From: Phenylobacterium hankyongense
Lineage (GTDB): Bacteria; Pseudomonadota; Alphaproteobacteria; Caulobacterales; Caulobacteraceae
Reading direction: 5' to 3'
Length of the DNA stretch: 64,000 nucleotides
NCBI RefSeq assembly: GCF_003254505.1
Contig: NZ_QFYP01000001.1
Span: forward strand, 2,774,001-2,838,000
A program made the position numbers and the translations under genes. Below the pieces are notes generated by a model. It was not told the origin of the DNA and searched no databases. It was given only the letters and a program-made list of their open reading frames with translations. This document shows, piece by piece, positions 1 to 9,232 of this stretch (position 1 is the first letter of the stretch; each line of letters starts with the position of its first letter).

Positions 1-1401
1 GCCGTGTCCCAGGCGGCCGCCGACCAGCGCGCGCAACTGGAAGCCCAGACCCGGGCCGCCATCGAGGCGCTGGGCCGCGCCGCAGAGGAGACCCGCGAGG
101 CTGCGGCGCGCCACGCCGTCACCGCCCGCGAACAGGTGGACCAGCTGTCGGAAGCCGCCTTCGCGGCCGGCCAGAAGGCCAACCAGGTGTTCGAGGCCCG
201 CCTCGCCGAGGCCCGCGCCCTGGTCGAGCAGTCCTCGCAGATGGTCGAACAGGCCGGCGCCGCCACCGCCCGCAAGCTGGACGAAGGCGCCGCCGCGGCC
301 CGGGAGACCCTGCATGAGCTCGAGGCCATGCTCGGCGAGCTGGAGGCCCGCGCCAAGTCGCTGCCGGCCACCGCCCGCGGCCAGACCGAACAGGTCCGCG
401 CCGCCGTGACCCAGGGCATGGAAGACCTGATGGCCGCCGCCCGCCGCACGGCGGAGGAGGCCGAGGCCATCGACGTGGCTTTCCAGGGTCGTGTGCGCCA
501 CAACTTCGAGATGCTGAGCGAGGCCGTGCGGCTGATGGGCACGGCGGCCGCCGCGGCCCCGCCGATCGCCGCGCCGAAACCCGCCGCCCCACCGCGGGCG
601 GTCAAACCGACGTTCCGCGCCGCCTACGCCGCCCCGACGCTGCAGCCCCCAACCGCGGCCTACGCGGCGCCGCCGGACGCCGCCGCGGCCGCCTCTGAGG
701 CGGAAGAACCGGAGCCGGCCGGCAGCCTGGCTTCGGCCTCGGGCGCCGTCGAGCCGGACGTCGAGCCGGACCTGGAGCTGGACGATATGGTTGAGCCCGC
801 GCCCGACCACCCGACCGTGGCCAAGGCCGCCGCCGCGCCGCTGGCCGAGCGCCTGGGCCTGCGGCCGCGGCTCAAGCTGACCCCGACCGCCAGCGACGAG
901 GAATTCTCCTCGATCTTCGAAGCGGCCGGCGGCCCGCCGCCCGCGCAGGCGGCGTCCGACGACGAGGACGAGGCCGAGGAGGCCGAGCCGGCGGACAGCT
1001 GGACCTGGAAGGACCTGCTGGCCTCGCTGGACGGCGGCGAGGGCGAGAAGCTGGAGGACATCCTGGCCGGCGAGCTCGGCAAGATGGGCGTCGACCCGGC
1101 CAAGCTGCTGCCCAAGGCGCGGATCGACGAGATCGCCGCCGCCGTGCAGACCGGCGACCTCGACGGTGCGCGGCAGGTGGTCAAGCGGCTCGCGCCGGCC
1201 GCCACCCGGCGGATCGTGCGCCGGCTGTTCACCGACGAGGCGTTGCGCAACCAGGTGGCCACCTACGTCCGCCGCTACCAGACGCTGGTCGACGATGCGG
1301 TGGTTCGCGATCCGGAGGGCTTCCTGATGGCCAACCTGCTGGGGGGCGAGGCCGGACGGCTCTACCTGCTGCTCGACGCGGCGGCCGGGGACACGATCTG
1401 A
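1..1401 (+). CDS. Coiled-coil/acidic protein, probably the C-terminal part of a TipN-like polarity factor
   Basis: The frame is open to the left window edge, so the GTG at position 4 may be internal and the real N-terminus may lie outside. Residues 1-180 are a long Ala/Glu/Arg-rich helix with heptad character, a coiled coil. Residues 185-270 are a Pro/Ala-rich linker followed by a strongly acidic stretch (about 320-335). The C-terminal 130 residues look globular and helical and end in a hydrophobic segment. Coiled coil plus acidic linker plus conserved C-terminal helices recalls the Caulobacter birth-scar protein TipN, but that is inference from architecture. It could equally be an unrelated scaffold protein. 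The next gene starts 19 bases downstream, so the two may be cotranscribed. Confidence 0.6.
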   Translation, partial: AVSQAAADQRAQLEAQTRAAIEALGRAAEETREAAARHAVTAREQVDQLSEAAFAAGQKANQVFEARLAEARALVEQSSQMVEQAGAATARKLDEGAAAARETLHELEAMLGELEARAKSLPATARGQTEQVRAAVTQGMEDLMAAARRTAEEAEAIDVAFQGRVRHNFEMLSEAVRLMGTAAAAAPPIAAPKPAAPPRAVKPTFRAAYAAPTLQPPTAAYAAPPDAAAAASEAEEPEPAGSLASASGAVEPDVEPDLELDDMVEPAPDHPTVAKAAAAPLAERLGLRPRLKLTPTASDEEFSSIFEAAGGPPPAQAASDDEDEAEEAEPADSWTWKDLLASLDGGEGEKLEDILAGELGKMGVDPAKLLPKARIDEIAAAVQTGDLDGARQVVKRLAPAATRRIVRRLFTDEALRNQVATYVRRYQTLVDDAVVRDPEGFLMANLLGGEAGRLYLLLDAAAGDTI

Positions 1402-1420
1402 GGCCGGGCAGGGCGCGTCC

Positions 1421-2401
1421 GTGCCCCGCCTGACCGCCCGGGCCGAGCGCTGGCCGCTGGCCGAAGCCTTCGTCATCGCCCGCGGCGCCAAGACCGAGGC
1501 CGAGGTGGTGGTCGCCGAGATTTCCGACGGGGCCTGCCGGGGCCGCGGCGAGGCGACGCCATATGCGCGCTACGGCGAGAGCGTTGACAGCGTCCTGGCG
1601 CAGATCGCCTCGGCGGGTGACGCCCTCGAGGCCGGAGCCGGGCGCGCGGAGCTGCAGGACCTGCTGACGGCCGGCGCTGCGCGCAACGCCCTCGACTGCG
1701 CGCTCTGGGATCTCGACGCCAAGCGGGCCGGGGTGCGGGCCTGGACGCTGGCCGGGCGCGCGCGCCTCGACCCGGTGAAGACCTGCTTCACGATCAGCCT
1801 GGGCACGCCCAAGGAGATGGCCGCCGCGGCGGCGATCCAGGCGCGCCGGCCGATGCTGAAGCTGAAGATCGGCGGGCCGGACGACCTGGCGGGCGTGGCT
1901 GCGGTCCGCGCCGCCGCGCCGCGCACCCGGCTGATCGTCGACGCCAACGAGTCGCTGGGCTTCGACGAGCTGCGGCGACTGGCGCCGGAGTTCGCCCGCC
2001 TCGAGGTCCAGCTAATCGAGCAGCCGCTCCCCGTCGGCGACGACGCCGCGCTCGACGGCTACGTCAGCCCCGTGCCGCTGTGCGCCGACGAGAGCCTGCA
2101 CACCCGCGCCGATCTGGCCGCCTGCGCCGGCCGCTACGCCTACGTGAACATCAAGCTCGACAAGGCCGGCGGGCTCACCGAGGCGCTGGCGCTGGCCCAG
2201 GCGGCGCGGACGCAGGGGTTCGGGATCATGACCGGCTGCATGGTGGCCACCTCGCTGGCCATCGCGCCGGCGATGATCCTCGCCCAGGGGGCGGGGTTCG
2301 TGGACCTCGACGGACCGCTGCTGCTGGCCCGCGACCGCGAGCCCGGCCTGGCGATCACCGGCTCGCTGCTCGAGCCGCCGTCGCCGGAGCTGTGGGGCTG
2401 A
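1421..2401 (+). CDS. Dipeptide epimerase (L-Ala-D/L-Glu epimerase), enolase superfamily
   Basis: The 326-residue protein has the N-terminal capping domain and TIM barrel of the muconate-lactonizing subgroup of the enolase superfamily. Visible signatures are the KLKIGG motif with Lys147/Lys149, the metal ligands Asp174 (in DANE), Glu200 (in EQP) and Asp223 (in ADES), and the second catalytic Lys near 245-248 in NIKLDKAGG. The late DLDGP segment near 295-299 is typical of Ala-Glu epimerases. The family epimerises L-Ala-L-Glu or L-Ala-D-Glu released from murein, allowing peptide recycling in the cytoplasm. A GTG start fits the family N-terminus. Dipeptide specificity cannot be fixed from sequence alone, and another dipeptide or a muconate-type substrate remains possible. 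Confidence 0.85.
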   Translation: MPRLTARAERWPLAEAFVIARGAKTEAEVVVAEISDGACRGRGEATPYARYGESVDSVLAQIASAGDALEAGAGRAELQDLLTAGAARNALDCALWDLDAKRAGVRAWTLAGRARLDPVKTCFTISLGTPKEMAAAAAIQARRPMLKLKIGGPDDLAGVAAVRAAAPRTRLIVDANESLGFDELRRLAPEFARLEVQLIEQPLPVGDDAALDGYVSPVPLCADESLHTRADLAACAGRYAYVNIKLDKAGGLTEALALAQAARTQGFGIMTGCMVATSLAIAPAMILAQGAGFVDLDGPLLLARDREPGLAITGSLLEPPSPELWG

Positions 2402-2483
2402 GGTGCGGCGTACGGCCCCGCTCGATATTGCGCCGAAGCTCCCCACTTGGAGCCGGAGGGACACGACGGACGTTGGGGATCAC

Positions 2484-2939
2484 ATGGACGTCACTCGCGA
2501 ACGCGCACACCGCGCCTGGCGCAACGCCGAGCGCATCAAGCGGCTCTCCGACAACCTGATCAAGATCGGGCCGTGGGGCCTTGGCCTCGACGGCGTGCTG
2601 GCCTGGGTGCCGGGCGCGAACCTGATGTACAGCGTCGGGGCCGGCGGCCTGCTGGTGTTCGAAGCGCTCCAGGCCGGGGCGTCGGCCTACACCCTGCTGC
2701 GGATGGGCGTCTATCTCGTGGCCAACAGCGCCATGACCGAGGTCCCGATCGTCGGCTGGGCCATGGACACCCTGTTCCGCGGCCACCTGATGGCCGCCAA
2801 CGCCCTGCAGAAGGACATCGAGAAGCGCCACGGGAAGGCCGAGATGGCGGACACCGGCTTCGGGTTCGGCTTCGGCGGACGGCGGCGCGAGGCCTCGGGC
2901 GTGGTCGAGCTGCCCGAGGGCGCCTGGCGCGCGAAATAG
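2484..2939 (+). CDS. DUF4112 family protein
   Basis: This 151-residue protein matches what I know of DUF4112: an early basic helix, an LDGVLAWVPG segment (about residues 36-45), glycine-rich hydrophobic stretches and a second PIVGWAMDTLFRG segment (about 90-102), giving two likely membrane-associated hairpins. The C-terminus is Gly/Arg-rich and variable. The ATG at 2484 is preferred over an upstream GTG at 2403 because the family homology begins at MDVTRERAH. The function of the family is unknown. It lies 82 bases after the epimerase gene and converges with the following minus-strand gene. Confidence 0.7.
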   Translation: MDVTRERAHRAWRNAERIKRLSDNLIKIGPWGLGLDGVLAWVPGANLMYSVGAGGLLVFEALQAGASAYTLLRMGVYLVANSAMTEVPIVGWAMDTLFRGHLMAANALQKDIEKRHGKAEMADTGFGFGFGGRRREASGVVELPEGAWRAK

Positions 2940-2959
2940 CGGCCCCGAAGCCTTGCGCG

Positions 2960-4096
2960 CTACTCCGCGAGGATGCTGCGGTCCAGCTGGCGGACGTCGG
3001 TCGATCCGGTCAGCGCCATGGCGATGCGCATCTCGGCCTCGATGATGTCCAGCAGTCTGGCGACGCCGGCGCCGCCCTGCGCGCCCAGCGCATAGGCCCA
3101 GGCGCGGCCGAGCAGCACGCCCTTCGCGCCCAGCGCCAGCATCCGGACCACGTCGAGGCCCGAGCGCACGCCGCCGTCGACCAGCACGGTCAGGGCGTCG
3201 CCGGCCGCCTCGGCCACGGCGGGCAGCGCGCGGGCGGTGGACATCACGCCGTCGAGCTGGCGTCCGCCATGGTTCGAGACCACCACCCCATCGGCCTGCA
3301 GGGCCCGGGCCTCGCGCGCGTCCTGCGGGTCGAGGATGCCCTTGATGATCAGCGGACCGTCCCAGTGCTCGCGGATGAAGCCCAGGTCGCGCCAGGTGAC
3401 CCGCGGATCGAAGTTGCGCGCCATCCAGCCGATGAAATCCTCCAGCCCGCTGCTGTCGCCCAGCACCGGGGCGATGTTGCCGAGATTGTGCGGCCGGCCG
3501 CGGACGCCCACGTCCCATGCCCATTGCGGGTGGGTGACCGCCTGGGCGAACCGCCTGACGGCGGCGTTGGGACCGGACATGCCGGAGTGCTGGTCGCGGT
3601 GGCGGGCGCCGGGCATCGGCATGTCGACGGTGAAGACCAGGGCCGAACATCCCGCCGCCTTCGCCTGGGCGAGCAGGTCGATCATGAAGGCGCGGTCGCG
3701 GATGACGTAGAGCTGGAACCACAGGGGGTCCTTCGTGGCCGCCGCGACCTCGGCCAGAGGGCAGACGGAGACCGTCGACAGGCACATCGGCACGCCCTTG
3801 GCCTCGGCGGCGCGGGCGGCCTGGACCTCGCCGCGGCGGGCGTACATGCCGCTCAGGCCCACCGGACCCAGCGCCACCGGCAGGCTCTGGCGGCGGCCGA
3901 ACAGGGTGGTGGAGAGGTCGATCTCCGAGACGTCGTTGAGCACCCGCTGGCGCAGGGCGACCTGTCTCAGGTCCTCCACGTTGCGGCGGCAGGTGACCTC
4001 GTCATAGGCGGCGCCGTCGATGTAGTGGAACAGGAACGGCGGCAGGCGGCGACGGGCCGCCTCGCGGAAGTCCGACACGCTCGCGACCGGCCGCAT
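2960..4096 (-). CDS. lldD: FMN-dependent alpha-hydroxy-acid dehydrogenase (L-lactate dehydrogenase type)
   Basis: The 378-residue protein is a full-length FMN alpha-hydroxy-acid oxidase/dehydrogenase. It shows the substrate/FMN loop FQLYVIRDR, the IKGI lysine strand, and the signature [10 protein letters not shown] (residues 274-283) whose His276 is the catalytic base next to the Arg that binds the substrate carboxylate. [20 protein letters not shown] and GRAWAYAL form the FMN phosphate site. Members oxidise L-lactate, glycolate, mandelate or related 2-hydroxy acids and pass electrons to quinone or oxygen. Its ATG follows the regulator's TAG by one base, so translation is coupled to the IclR gene. 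The neighbouring SDR, receptor and ACS-type carrier suggest a substrate other than plain lactate. Confidence 0.85.
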   Translation of the reverse strand: MRPVASVSDFREAARRRLPPFLFHYIDGAAYDEVTCRRNVEDLRQVALRQRVLNDVSEIDLSTTLFGRRQSLPVALGPVGLSGMYARRGEVQAARAAEAKGVPMCLSTVSVCPLAEVAAATKDPLWFQLYVIRDRAFMIDLLAQAKAAGCSALVFTVDMPMPGARHRDQHSGMSGPNAAVRRFAQAVTHPQWAWDVGVRGRPHNLGNIAPVLGDSSGLEDFIGWMARNFDPRVTWRDLGFIREHWDGPLIIKGILDPQDAREARALQADGVVVSNHGGRQLDGVMSTARALPAVAEAAGDALTVLVDGGVRSGLDVVRMLALGAKGVLLGRAWAYALGAQGGAGVARLLDIIEAEMRIAMALTGSTDVRQLDRSILAE

Positions 4097-4097
4097 C

Positions 4098-4916
4098 CTA
4101 GGCTTGCGCGCCGTCGCCGTTGGCCCGCCAGCCGAGCTCGCGGCTGATGGCGGCCGCCACGTCGGTGACCGTGCCGACCAGCTCGCCCATGCGCGCGTCG
4201 TCCATGTACTGGGCGACGCTGGAGACGCTGATCGCGCCGACGATGGCCCCTGAGCCGTCACGGATCGGCGCGCCGACACATCGGATGCGGTCTTCGTTTT
4301 CCTCCAGGTCGAAGGAGTAGCCGCCGGCGGCGTAGCCGTGCATCCGCTCGGCCCACGTGTCGAAGGCGGCGCCGTCGAGCTTCCCGCGGCCCGCCTCGGC
4401 GTCGAAGATCGCCCGCCACTGCTCGGGCGCGGTGTCGATCAGCAGGGCCTTGCCGAGGCCGGTGGAGCAGAGCGGATGGCGCTCGCCCACCCGCGAGCCG
4501 ATCTCGATGCGGCGGCGCCCGGGCAGCTTGTCCAGGTAGAGCGCCTTGTCGCCGTCCAGCACGCCAAGATGGACCGCGTCGCCGGTGAGCTCGCAAAGGC
4601 CTTCAAGAAAAGGGCGGGCGACCCGCGGCAGGTTGATCTGTTCGCGCGCGGCGAAGCCCATCTCCAGCAGCTTGGCGCCCAGGGTGTAGCCCTGGCGCGG
4701 GACGAGCTTCAGGTAGCCGCGCTCCACGAGGGCGGACGCCAGCCGGTGCACCGTGCTGCGGTTCAGGCCCAGCCGGGTGGACAGCTCCGCCAACGCCGCC
4801 GGCCGGGCCATCACCGCCTCAAGCAGATCCAGGCCCCGCAACAGGGTCTGGGCGCCTGCCGGGGGGGCCGGCGCAGGCTCCCGCGCCATCTCATCTATTG
4901 ACCCACTATTCCTCAT
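4098..4916 (-). CDS. IclR family transcriptional regulator
   Basis: The 272-residue protein has an N-terminal winged helix (about residues 22-80, with [22 protein letters not shown] as the recognition region) and the C-terminal IclR effector domain, recognisable from [29 protein letters not shown] and the [20 protein letters not shown] block. IclR proteins sense small carboxylates or aromatics and usually control the adjacent catabolic operon. The gene is cotranscribed with the hydroxy-acid dehydrogenase, one base apart. Two starts are possible, ATG at 4916 or 4889; neither has a clear ribosome-binding site. An AT-rich imperfect inverted repeat at 4914-4942 overlaps the first start and may be an autoregulatory operator. 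Confidence 0.88.
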   Translation of the reverse strand: MRNSGSIDEMAREPAPAPPAGAQTLLRGLDLLEAVMARPAALAELSTRLGLNRSTVHRLASALVERGYLKLVPRQGYTLGAKLLEMGFAAREQINLPRVARPFLEGLCELTGDAVHLGVLDGDKALYLDKLPGRRRIEIGSRVGERHPLCSTGLGKALLIDTAPEQWRAIFDAEAGRGKLDGAAFDTWAERMHGYAAGGYSFDLEENEDRIRCVGAPIRDGSGAIVGAISVSSVAQYMDDARMGELVGTVTDVAAAISRELGWRANGDGAQA

Positions 4917-4942
4917 AATATAGACAACTATCTCACATAATG
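4914..4942. promoter_or_regulatory. Candidate IclR operator (imperfect inverted repeat)
   Basis: In otherwise GC-rich DNA, CATAATATAG is followed by CTATCTCACATAATG, giving arms related as an inverted repeat with a short insertion. It sits at the 5' end of the IclR gene and upstream of the divergent SDR. A related sequence, CATATAGTGAGAC, occurs at 5992-6004 before the TonB receptor. Assignment to IclR is inference from position. Confidence 0.3.
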
Positions 4943-5172
4943 GGACGACACAAGAGGGAAGGTCGGCGCCAATTGATGGGCTGACCCCGGACGGAGATCA
5001 AGCTTGGTTCAACCTCGTGGCGCCGGCGCCGTGGCGCCGCCGCGGGTTTGGGCGAGCCGGTGCTGAGCGCGTTGCGCCGCTCCGCACGACCGGACCTCCG
5101 CCGCCGTCGGCCGGGAAGACGTTGGGCGCCACGGCGGAGGTACGCCGGGCGAAACAGGAAAAGGGAGGCAGC

Positions 5173-5922
5173 ATGACCGTTTACCCAGGTCGCTTTGCTG
5201 GACGCACAGCCATCATCACCGGCGGCGCGTCCGGGCTTGGCCGCGAGACCGCGGCGCGGATCGTCGCCGAAGGCGGCCAGGTCGCGCTCTGGGACATCAA
5301 CGCCGAGCACCTTGAGGAGGCGAAGTCCGCCATCGGCGCGACCTACACCGTCGCGCTCGACGTTTCCGACCACGCGCAGGTCGCCAAGGCCGCCCAGTCC
5401 AGCAAGGCCGCCTTGGGCAAGGTCGACATCCTGGTCGCCAGCGCCGGCATCACCGGGGCGACCAGCCCTGTCCACGAGTTCCCCGTCGACAGCTGGCGCC
5501 GCGTCATCGACATCAACCTCAATGGCCTCTTCTACAGCTGCCGGGAAGTCGTTCCGCTGATGCTGGAGAACGGCTACGGGCGGATCGTCAACGTCGCCTC
5601 CGTGGCCGGCAAGGAGGGCAATCCCAACGCCTCGGCCTACTCGGCCTCGAAGGCCGCGGTGATCGGCTTCACCAAGTCGCTCGGCAAGGAACTCGCCACC
5701 CAGGGCGTGTTGGTCAACAGCATCACGCCGGCGGCCTTCGAGAGCCCGATCCTCAGTCAGATGCCGCAGAGCCAGATCGACTACATGCGCTCGAAGATTC
5801 CCATGGGCCGGCTGGGCGGAGTCGAGGAGACGGCGGCCCTGGTCTGCTGGTTGGTGAGCGAGGAGTGCTCCTTCTCCACCGCCGCCACCTTCGACACCTC
5901 CGGCGGGCGCACGACCTACTGA
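5173..5922 (+). CDS. SDR family NAD(P)-dependent dehydrogenase
   Basis: This classical short-chain dehydrogenase/reductase (249 residues) has the Rossmann motif TGGASGLG at about 13-20, the ASAGITG strand in place of NNAG, the catalytic Ser in NVASVAG, and YSASKAA carrying the catalytic Tyr and Lys. The ITPAAFESPI segment after the active site is like that of SDRs acting on sugar acids or 3-oxoacyl substrates, but the substrate cannot be named. The ATG at 5173 has a strong ribosome-binding site (AAGGGAGG), so the open frame upstream of it is not used. It is divergent from the IclR gene and leads the receptor/carrier/cupin series, suggesting a shared pathway with the hydroxy-acid dehydrogenase. 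Confidence 0.85.
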   Translation: MTVYPGRFAGRTAIITGGASGLGRETAARIVAEGGQVALWDINAEHLEEAKSAIGATYTVALDVSDHAQVAKAAQSSKAALGKVDILVASAGITGATSPVHEFPVDSWRRVIDINLNGLFYSCREVVPLMLENGYGRIVNVASVAGKEGNPNASAYSASKAAVIGFTKSLGKELATQGVLVNSITPAAFESPILSQMPQSQIDYMRSKIPMGRLGGVEETAALVCWLVSEECSFSTAATFDTSGGRTTY

Positions 5923-5955
5923 ATTGCACCGGCGTAACGCCGTCCGGCGACACGC

Positions 5956-5983
5956 TTGACAATTTGTGTTCCAAATGTAGGAT
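5956..5983 (+). promoter_or_regulatory. Sigma70-type promoter for the TonB receptor
   Basis: TTGACA at 5956-5961 matches the -35 consensus exactly, and TAGGAT at 5978-5983 is a reasonable -10 with 16 bases between. It lies 34 bases after the SDR stop and implies a leader of roughly 310 bases before the receptor start. The CATATAGTGAGAC element just downstream could be an operator. Confidence 0.4.
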
Positions 5984-6305
5984 TGTAATATCATATAGTG
6001 AGACGTCGCAGCCGCGACCACTCACAGGGGCAGGTCCTTGGGATCTGCTGAAACTGGTCGCCCGCCCGGGCGGCTGCGGGAGGCGACAGTGGCGAAGACC
6101 ACGAGCCAGGGGACGAACAGGTTCAGCTCCGTGCGCCGGGCGCGCGGACGCCTGCCCACGAACTCCCGACCCACGACAATTCACGAACAGGCGGCGCGCG
6201 CACGGGGAGCCGCACGGGGAGCCGCCTGAGAGTCACGCGTCACGGCTCCGCATGGCCCGAGAAGGCCAGCGGGGCGGAAACATAGAGTTCCTGGGGAGGG
6301 ACAAA
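5984..6305 (+). other. Long non-coding leader between SDR and TonB receptor
   Basis: No credible gene occupies this stretch. It has GC-rich hairpin potential, for example around 6060-6100, and ends with the ribosome-binding site GGGGAGGG at 6293-6300. A segment at 6104-6114 weakly recalls the end of a cobalamin riboswitch B12 box, but the other conserved blocks are not seen, so no riboswitch is called. Confidence 0.35.
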
Positions 6306-9167
6306 ATGAAATCCAACCACCTGTCAGCCACCAGCCGGCTGCGCGCCGTCCTGCTTTCGAGCTCGACGCTGGCGTTCGCGGCGCTCGCTCTGGCCACGCC
6401 GGCCTCGGCGCAGCAGAAGAGCGCCAACGACGAGATCAGCGAGGTGGTGGTGACCGGCTCCCGCGTGGTCACCGACGGAACCCGCGCCCCGACGCCCGTC
6501 ACGGTTGTGTCCTCCCAGCAGCTGCAGATGGCGGCGCCGCGGACCATCACCGACGGCCTGCTGCAACTGCCGATCTTCAAGGGCTCGCCCAGCGTCCAGA
6601 ACCAGGGCACCGGCACCACCGGCTCCAACGGCGCGGCCTACCTCAACCTTCGCGGCCTCGGCACCCAGCGGACCCTGGTCCTGCTCGACGGCCGGCGCGT
6701 CGTCCCGGCCTCGTCGGCCGGCAGCGTCGACGTCGCCCTGCTGCCAGAATCCCTGGTCCAGCGCGTCGACGTGGTCACCGGCGGCGCCTCGGCCGCCTAC
6801 GGCTCCGACGCCGTGGCCGGGGTGGTCAACTTCATCCTCAACACCAAGTTCGTCGGCCTCAAGGGCGAGGTCCAGGGCGGCATCTCCCAGCACACCGACG
6901 ACAGCAACTACAAGGCCTCGCTCACCTGGGGCGGCAGCTTCCTGGAAGATCGCCTGCACGTGGTGGCGAGCGGCGAGCACTACTACAGCGACGGCGTGAA
7001 ATACGCCCAGGGCCGCGACTTCACCCAGTATGCGCTGGGGGCGATCACCAACCCCAACGTGACCGCCGCCAATCCGGCCTCGCCGAGCAACCCGAAGCAG
7101 CTCGTCGTCACCCAGCCCTATTCGTCGATCGCCGCGCTCGGCGGGCTGATCACCAACACCTCGCTCCGCGGCACGACCTTCGGTCCCGGCGGCGTGGCGC
7201 AGCCGTTCCAGTACGGTCAGTTCGTCAGCTCGACCCAGATGCAGGGCGGCGGCGGCTACAATCCGGGTCTGCTCCTGACCCTCCAGCCCAAGCAGCAGCG
7301 CGACGCGGTGTTCGGCCACGTCACCTATGACGTCACCGACAATCTGACGGTGTTCGCCGAGACGAACATCGCCCGCAACAAGGTCAGCTACAACAGCCTG
7401 CCGACCTTCGAGCTGAGCGCCACGGCCTTCAACATCTTCGCCGACAACGCCTACCTGCCGGCCTCGGTGCGCTCGCAGATGGCGGCCGGCGGCATCAACT
7501 CGGTGGTGGTGGGCCGGATCAGTCCGGACATCGCCATCCCCCACCTCGACGGGGTCAGCGACACCAAGACCTTCACCGTCGGCTTCGACGGCAAGCTGGG
7601 CGGCAGCTGGTCCTATCACGGCTACGCCCAGACCGGACGCAACCACGCCAACTACAAGACCTCCGACGACCCGATCTCCGACAACCTCTATCGGGCCGCC
7701 GATGCGGTGGTGAACCCGGCCAACGGCCAGATCGTCTGCCGCACCACCCTGACCGATCCCAACAACGGCTGCGTGCCGCTGAACATCTTCGGCTACGGCT
7801 CGCCGTCAGCGGCCTCGCGGGCCTACATCGTCGGCACGGCCGTGCAGGACGTGAAGGTCCAGCAGGACGTCGCCGAGTTCAGCATCCAGGGTGAGGTCTT
7901 CAAGCTGCCGGCAGGCCCCGTCTCCGCCGCCGCCGGCGTCGGCTACCGCAAGGAAGAGTTCACCCAGACCACCGACAGCCGCTCCACCGAGATCCGCACC
8001 GGCGCCGGCATCCCCGGCTATCCCAGCGGCCTGGTCAACACCCTGGGCGGCTTCGAGCGGACCAATCCGCAGCCGACCGCCGGCAGCTACGACGTGAAGG
8101 AAGCCTTCGCGGAAGCCCAGGTCCCGCTGCTCACCGACGCGCCGCTGGCCAAGTCGCTGACCCTGAACGGCGCGGTCCGCTACACCGACTACAGCACCAG
8201 CGGTGGGGTCACCTCCTGGAAGGTGGGGGCGGTCTACCAGCCGTTCGACGGCCTGACGCTGCGGGCCACCCGCTCGCGCGACATCCGCGCGCCGAACCTC
8301 GGCGAGCTCTATCAGGGCTCCAGCCAGGGGACCTCGACGGTCACCGATCCGCGGAACGGCGGCGCGGCGACCAACGCGCTCACCGGCGCGGTCGGCAACC
8401 CCGCGCTGACGCCGGAGCTGTCCGACACCACGGTCATCGGCTTCGTGGCTGCGCCGACCTTCATTTCCGGCCTCAGCGTCTCGGTCGACTACTACGACAT
8501 CAATATCGCCGACGCGATTTCCGCCCTGACCGCCCAGCAGGAGATCAACCTCTGCCAGGCCGGCGCGACCGAGATCTGCGGCTTCATCGAGCGCAACGCG
8601 GCGAACACCATCACCCGGGTGCGGCTGCCGTTCTTCAACGTCGCCCAGCGGCTGACCAAGGGCATCGACGCCGAGGCCTCCTACACGGTCCCGCTGTCGA
8701 ACTTCTCGGACAGCTGGGACGGGACCCTGTCGTTCCGGGCGCTGGTCAACCACCTGATGGAGTTCACCACCCAGGTGCAGGGCGCCCCGCCGCTGAAGCT
8801 GGCCGGCGACATCGGCAACAACAGCACGCCGCACTGGAGCGGGGTGTTCACCGCGTCGCTCGACGTCGGGCGGGCCCGGATGTTCGTCCAGGAGCGGTGG
8901 ATCGGCGACGGCCGGTTCGACAACACGCTGAGCCCGACCGACATCAGCCGCAACCACGTGCCGGCGGTCTTCTACACCGACGCGACGGTCACCTATGACA
9001 TCACCGCCGACAAGCGGCTGGTCGGCTTCTTCACGGTGAACAACCTGTTCGACAAGGACCCGCCGGCCACGCCCGGCTTCCTGATCGCCGGCAGCAGCTT
9101 CGGCAACCGCACGCTCTATGACCTGATCGGCCGCATGTACACGATCGGCCTGCGCTTCCGCATGTGA
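6306..9167 (+). CDS. TonB-dependent outer-membrane receptor
   Basis: The 953-residue protein begins with a signal peptide (about 1-35, cleavage after ASA), a TonB box EISEVVVTGSR, a plug domain (about 60-190, with RTLVLLDGRR and GGASAAYGSDAVAGVVNF), then a 22-strand-type barrel ending in aromatic-X-aromatic residues (LRFRM). Such receptors import scarce large substrates such as glycans, siderophores or aromatic glycosides across the outer membrane using TonB/ExbBD energy. The ATG at 6306 follows GGGGAGGG. The gene is followed 65 bases later by an MFS carrier, so outer and inner membrane import are encoded together. Substrate is unknown; the sugar-acid-type enzymes nearby are the only clue. 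Confidence 0.92.
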   Translation: MKSNHLSATSRLRAVLLSSSTLAFAALALATPASAQQKSANDEISEVVVTGSRVVTDGTRAPTPVTVVSSQQLQMAAPRTITDGLLQLPIFKGSPSVQNQGTGTTGSNGAAYLNLRGLGTQRTLVLLDGRRVVPASSAGSVDVALLPESLVQRVDVVTGGASAAYGSDAVAGVVNFILNTKFVGLKGEVQGGISQHTDDSNYKASLTWGGSFLEDRLHVVASGEHYYSDGVKYAQGRDFTQYALGAITNPNVTAANPASPSNPKQLVVTQPYSSIAALGGLITNTSLRGTTFGPGGVAQPFQYGQFVSSTQMQGGGGYNPGLLLTLQPKQQRDAVFGHVTYDVTDNLTVFAETNIARNKVSYNSLPTFELSATAFNIFADNAYLPASVRSQMAAGGINSVVVGRISPDIAIPHLDGVSDTKTFTVGFDGKLGGSWSYHGYAQTGRNHANYKTSDDPISDNLYRAADAVVNPANGQIVCRTTLTDPNNGCVPLNIFGYGSPSAASRAYIVGTAVQDVKVQQDVAEFSIQGEVFKLPAGPVSAAAGVGYRKEEFTQTTDSRSTEIRTGAGIPGYPSGLVNTLGGFERTNPQPTAGSYDVKEAFAEAQVPLLTDAPLAKSLTLNGAVRYTDYSTSGGVTSWKVGAVYQPFDGLTLRATRSRDIRAPNLGELYQGSSQGTSTVTDPRNGGAATNALTGAVGNPALTPELSDTTVIGFVAAPTFISGLSVSVDYYDINIADAISALTAQQEINLCQAGATEICGFIERNAANTITRVRLPFFNVAQRLTKGIDAEASYTVPLSNFSDSWDGTLSFRALVNHLMEFTTQVQGAPPLKLAGDIGNNSTPHWSGVFTASLDVGRARMFVQERWIGDGRFDNTLSPTDISRNHVPAVFYTDATVTYDITADKRLVGFFTVNNLFDKDPPATPGFLIAGSSFGNRTLYDLIGRMYTIGLRFRM

Positions 9168-9232
9168 CGGCCGGGCCTCGCCGCCGGCGCTCCCCCGCCG
9201 GCGGCGTCCCCGATTTCCGAAGGTAGGACGCC

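Noticed and set aside
6104..6114. B12-box-like sequence in the TonB receptor leader
   Set aside because: AGCCAGGGGAC resembles part of the cobalamin riboswitch signature, but the other conserved blocks are missing and the match is short.
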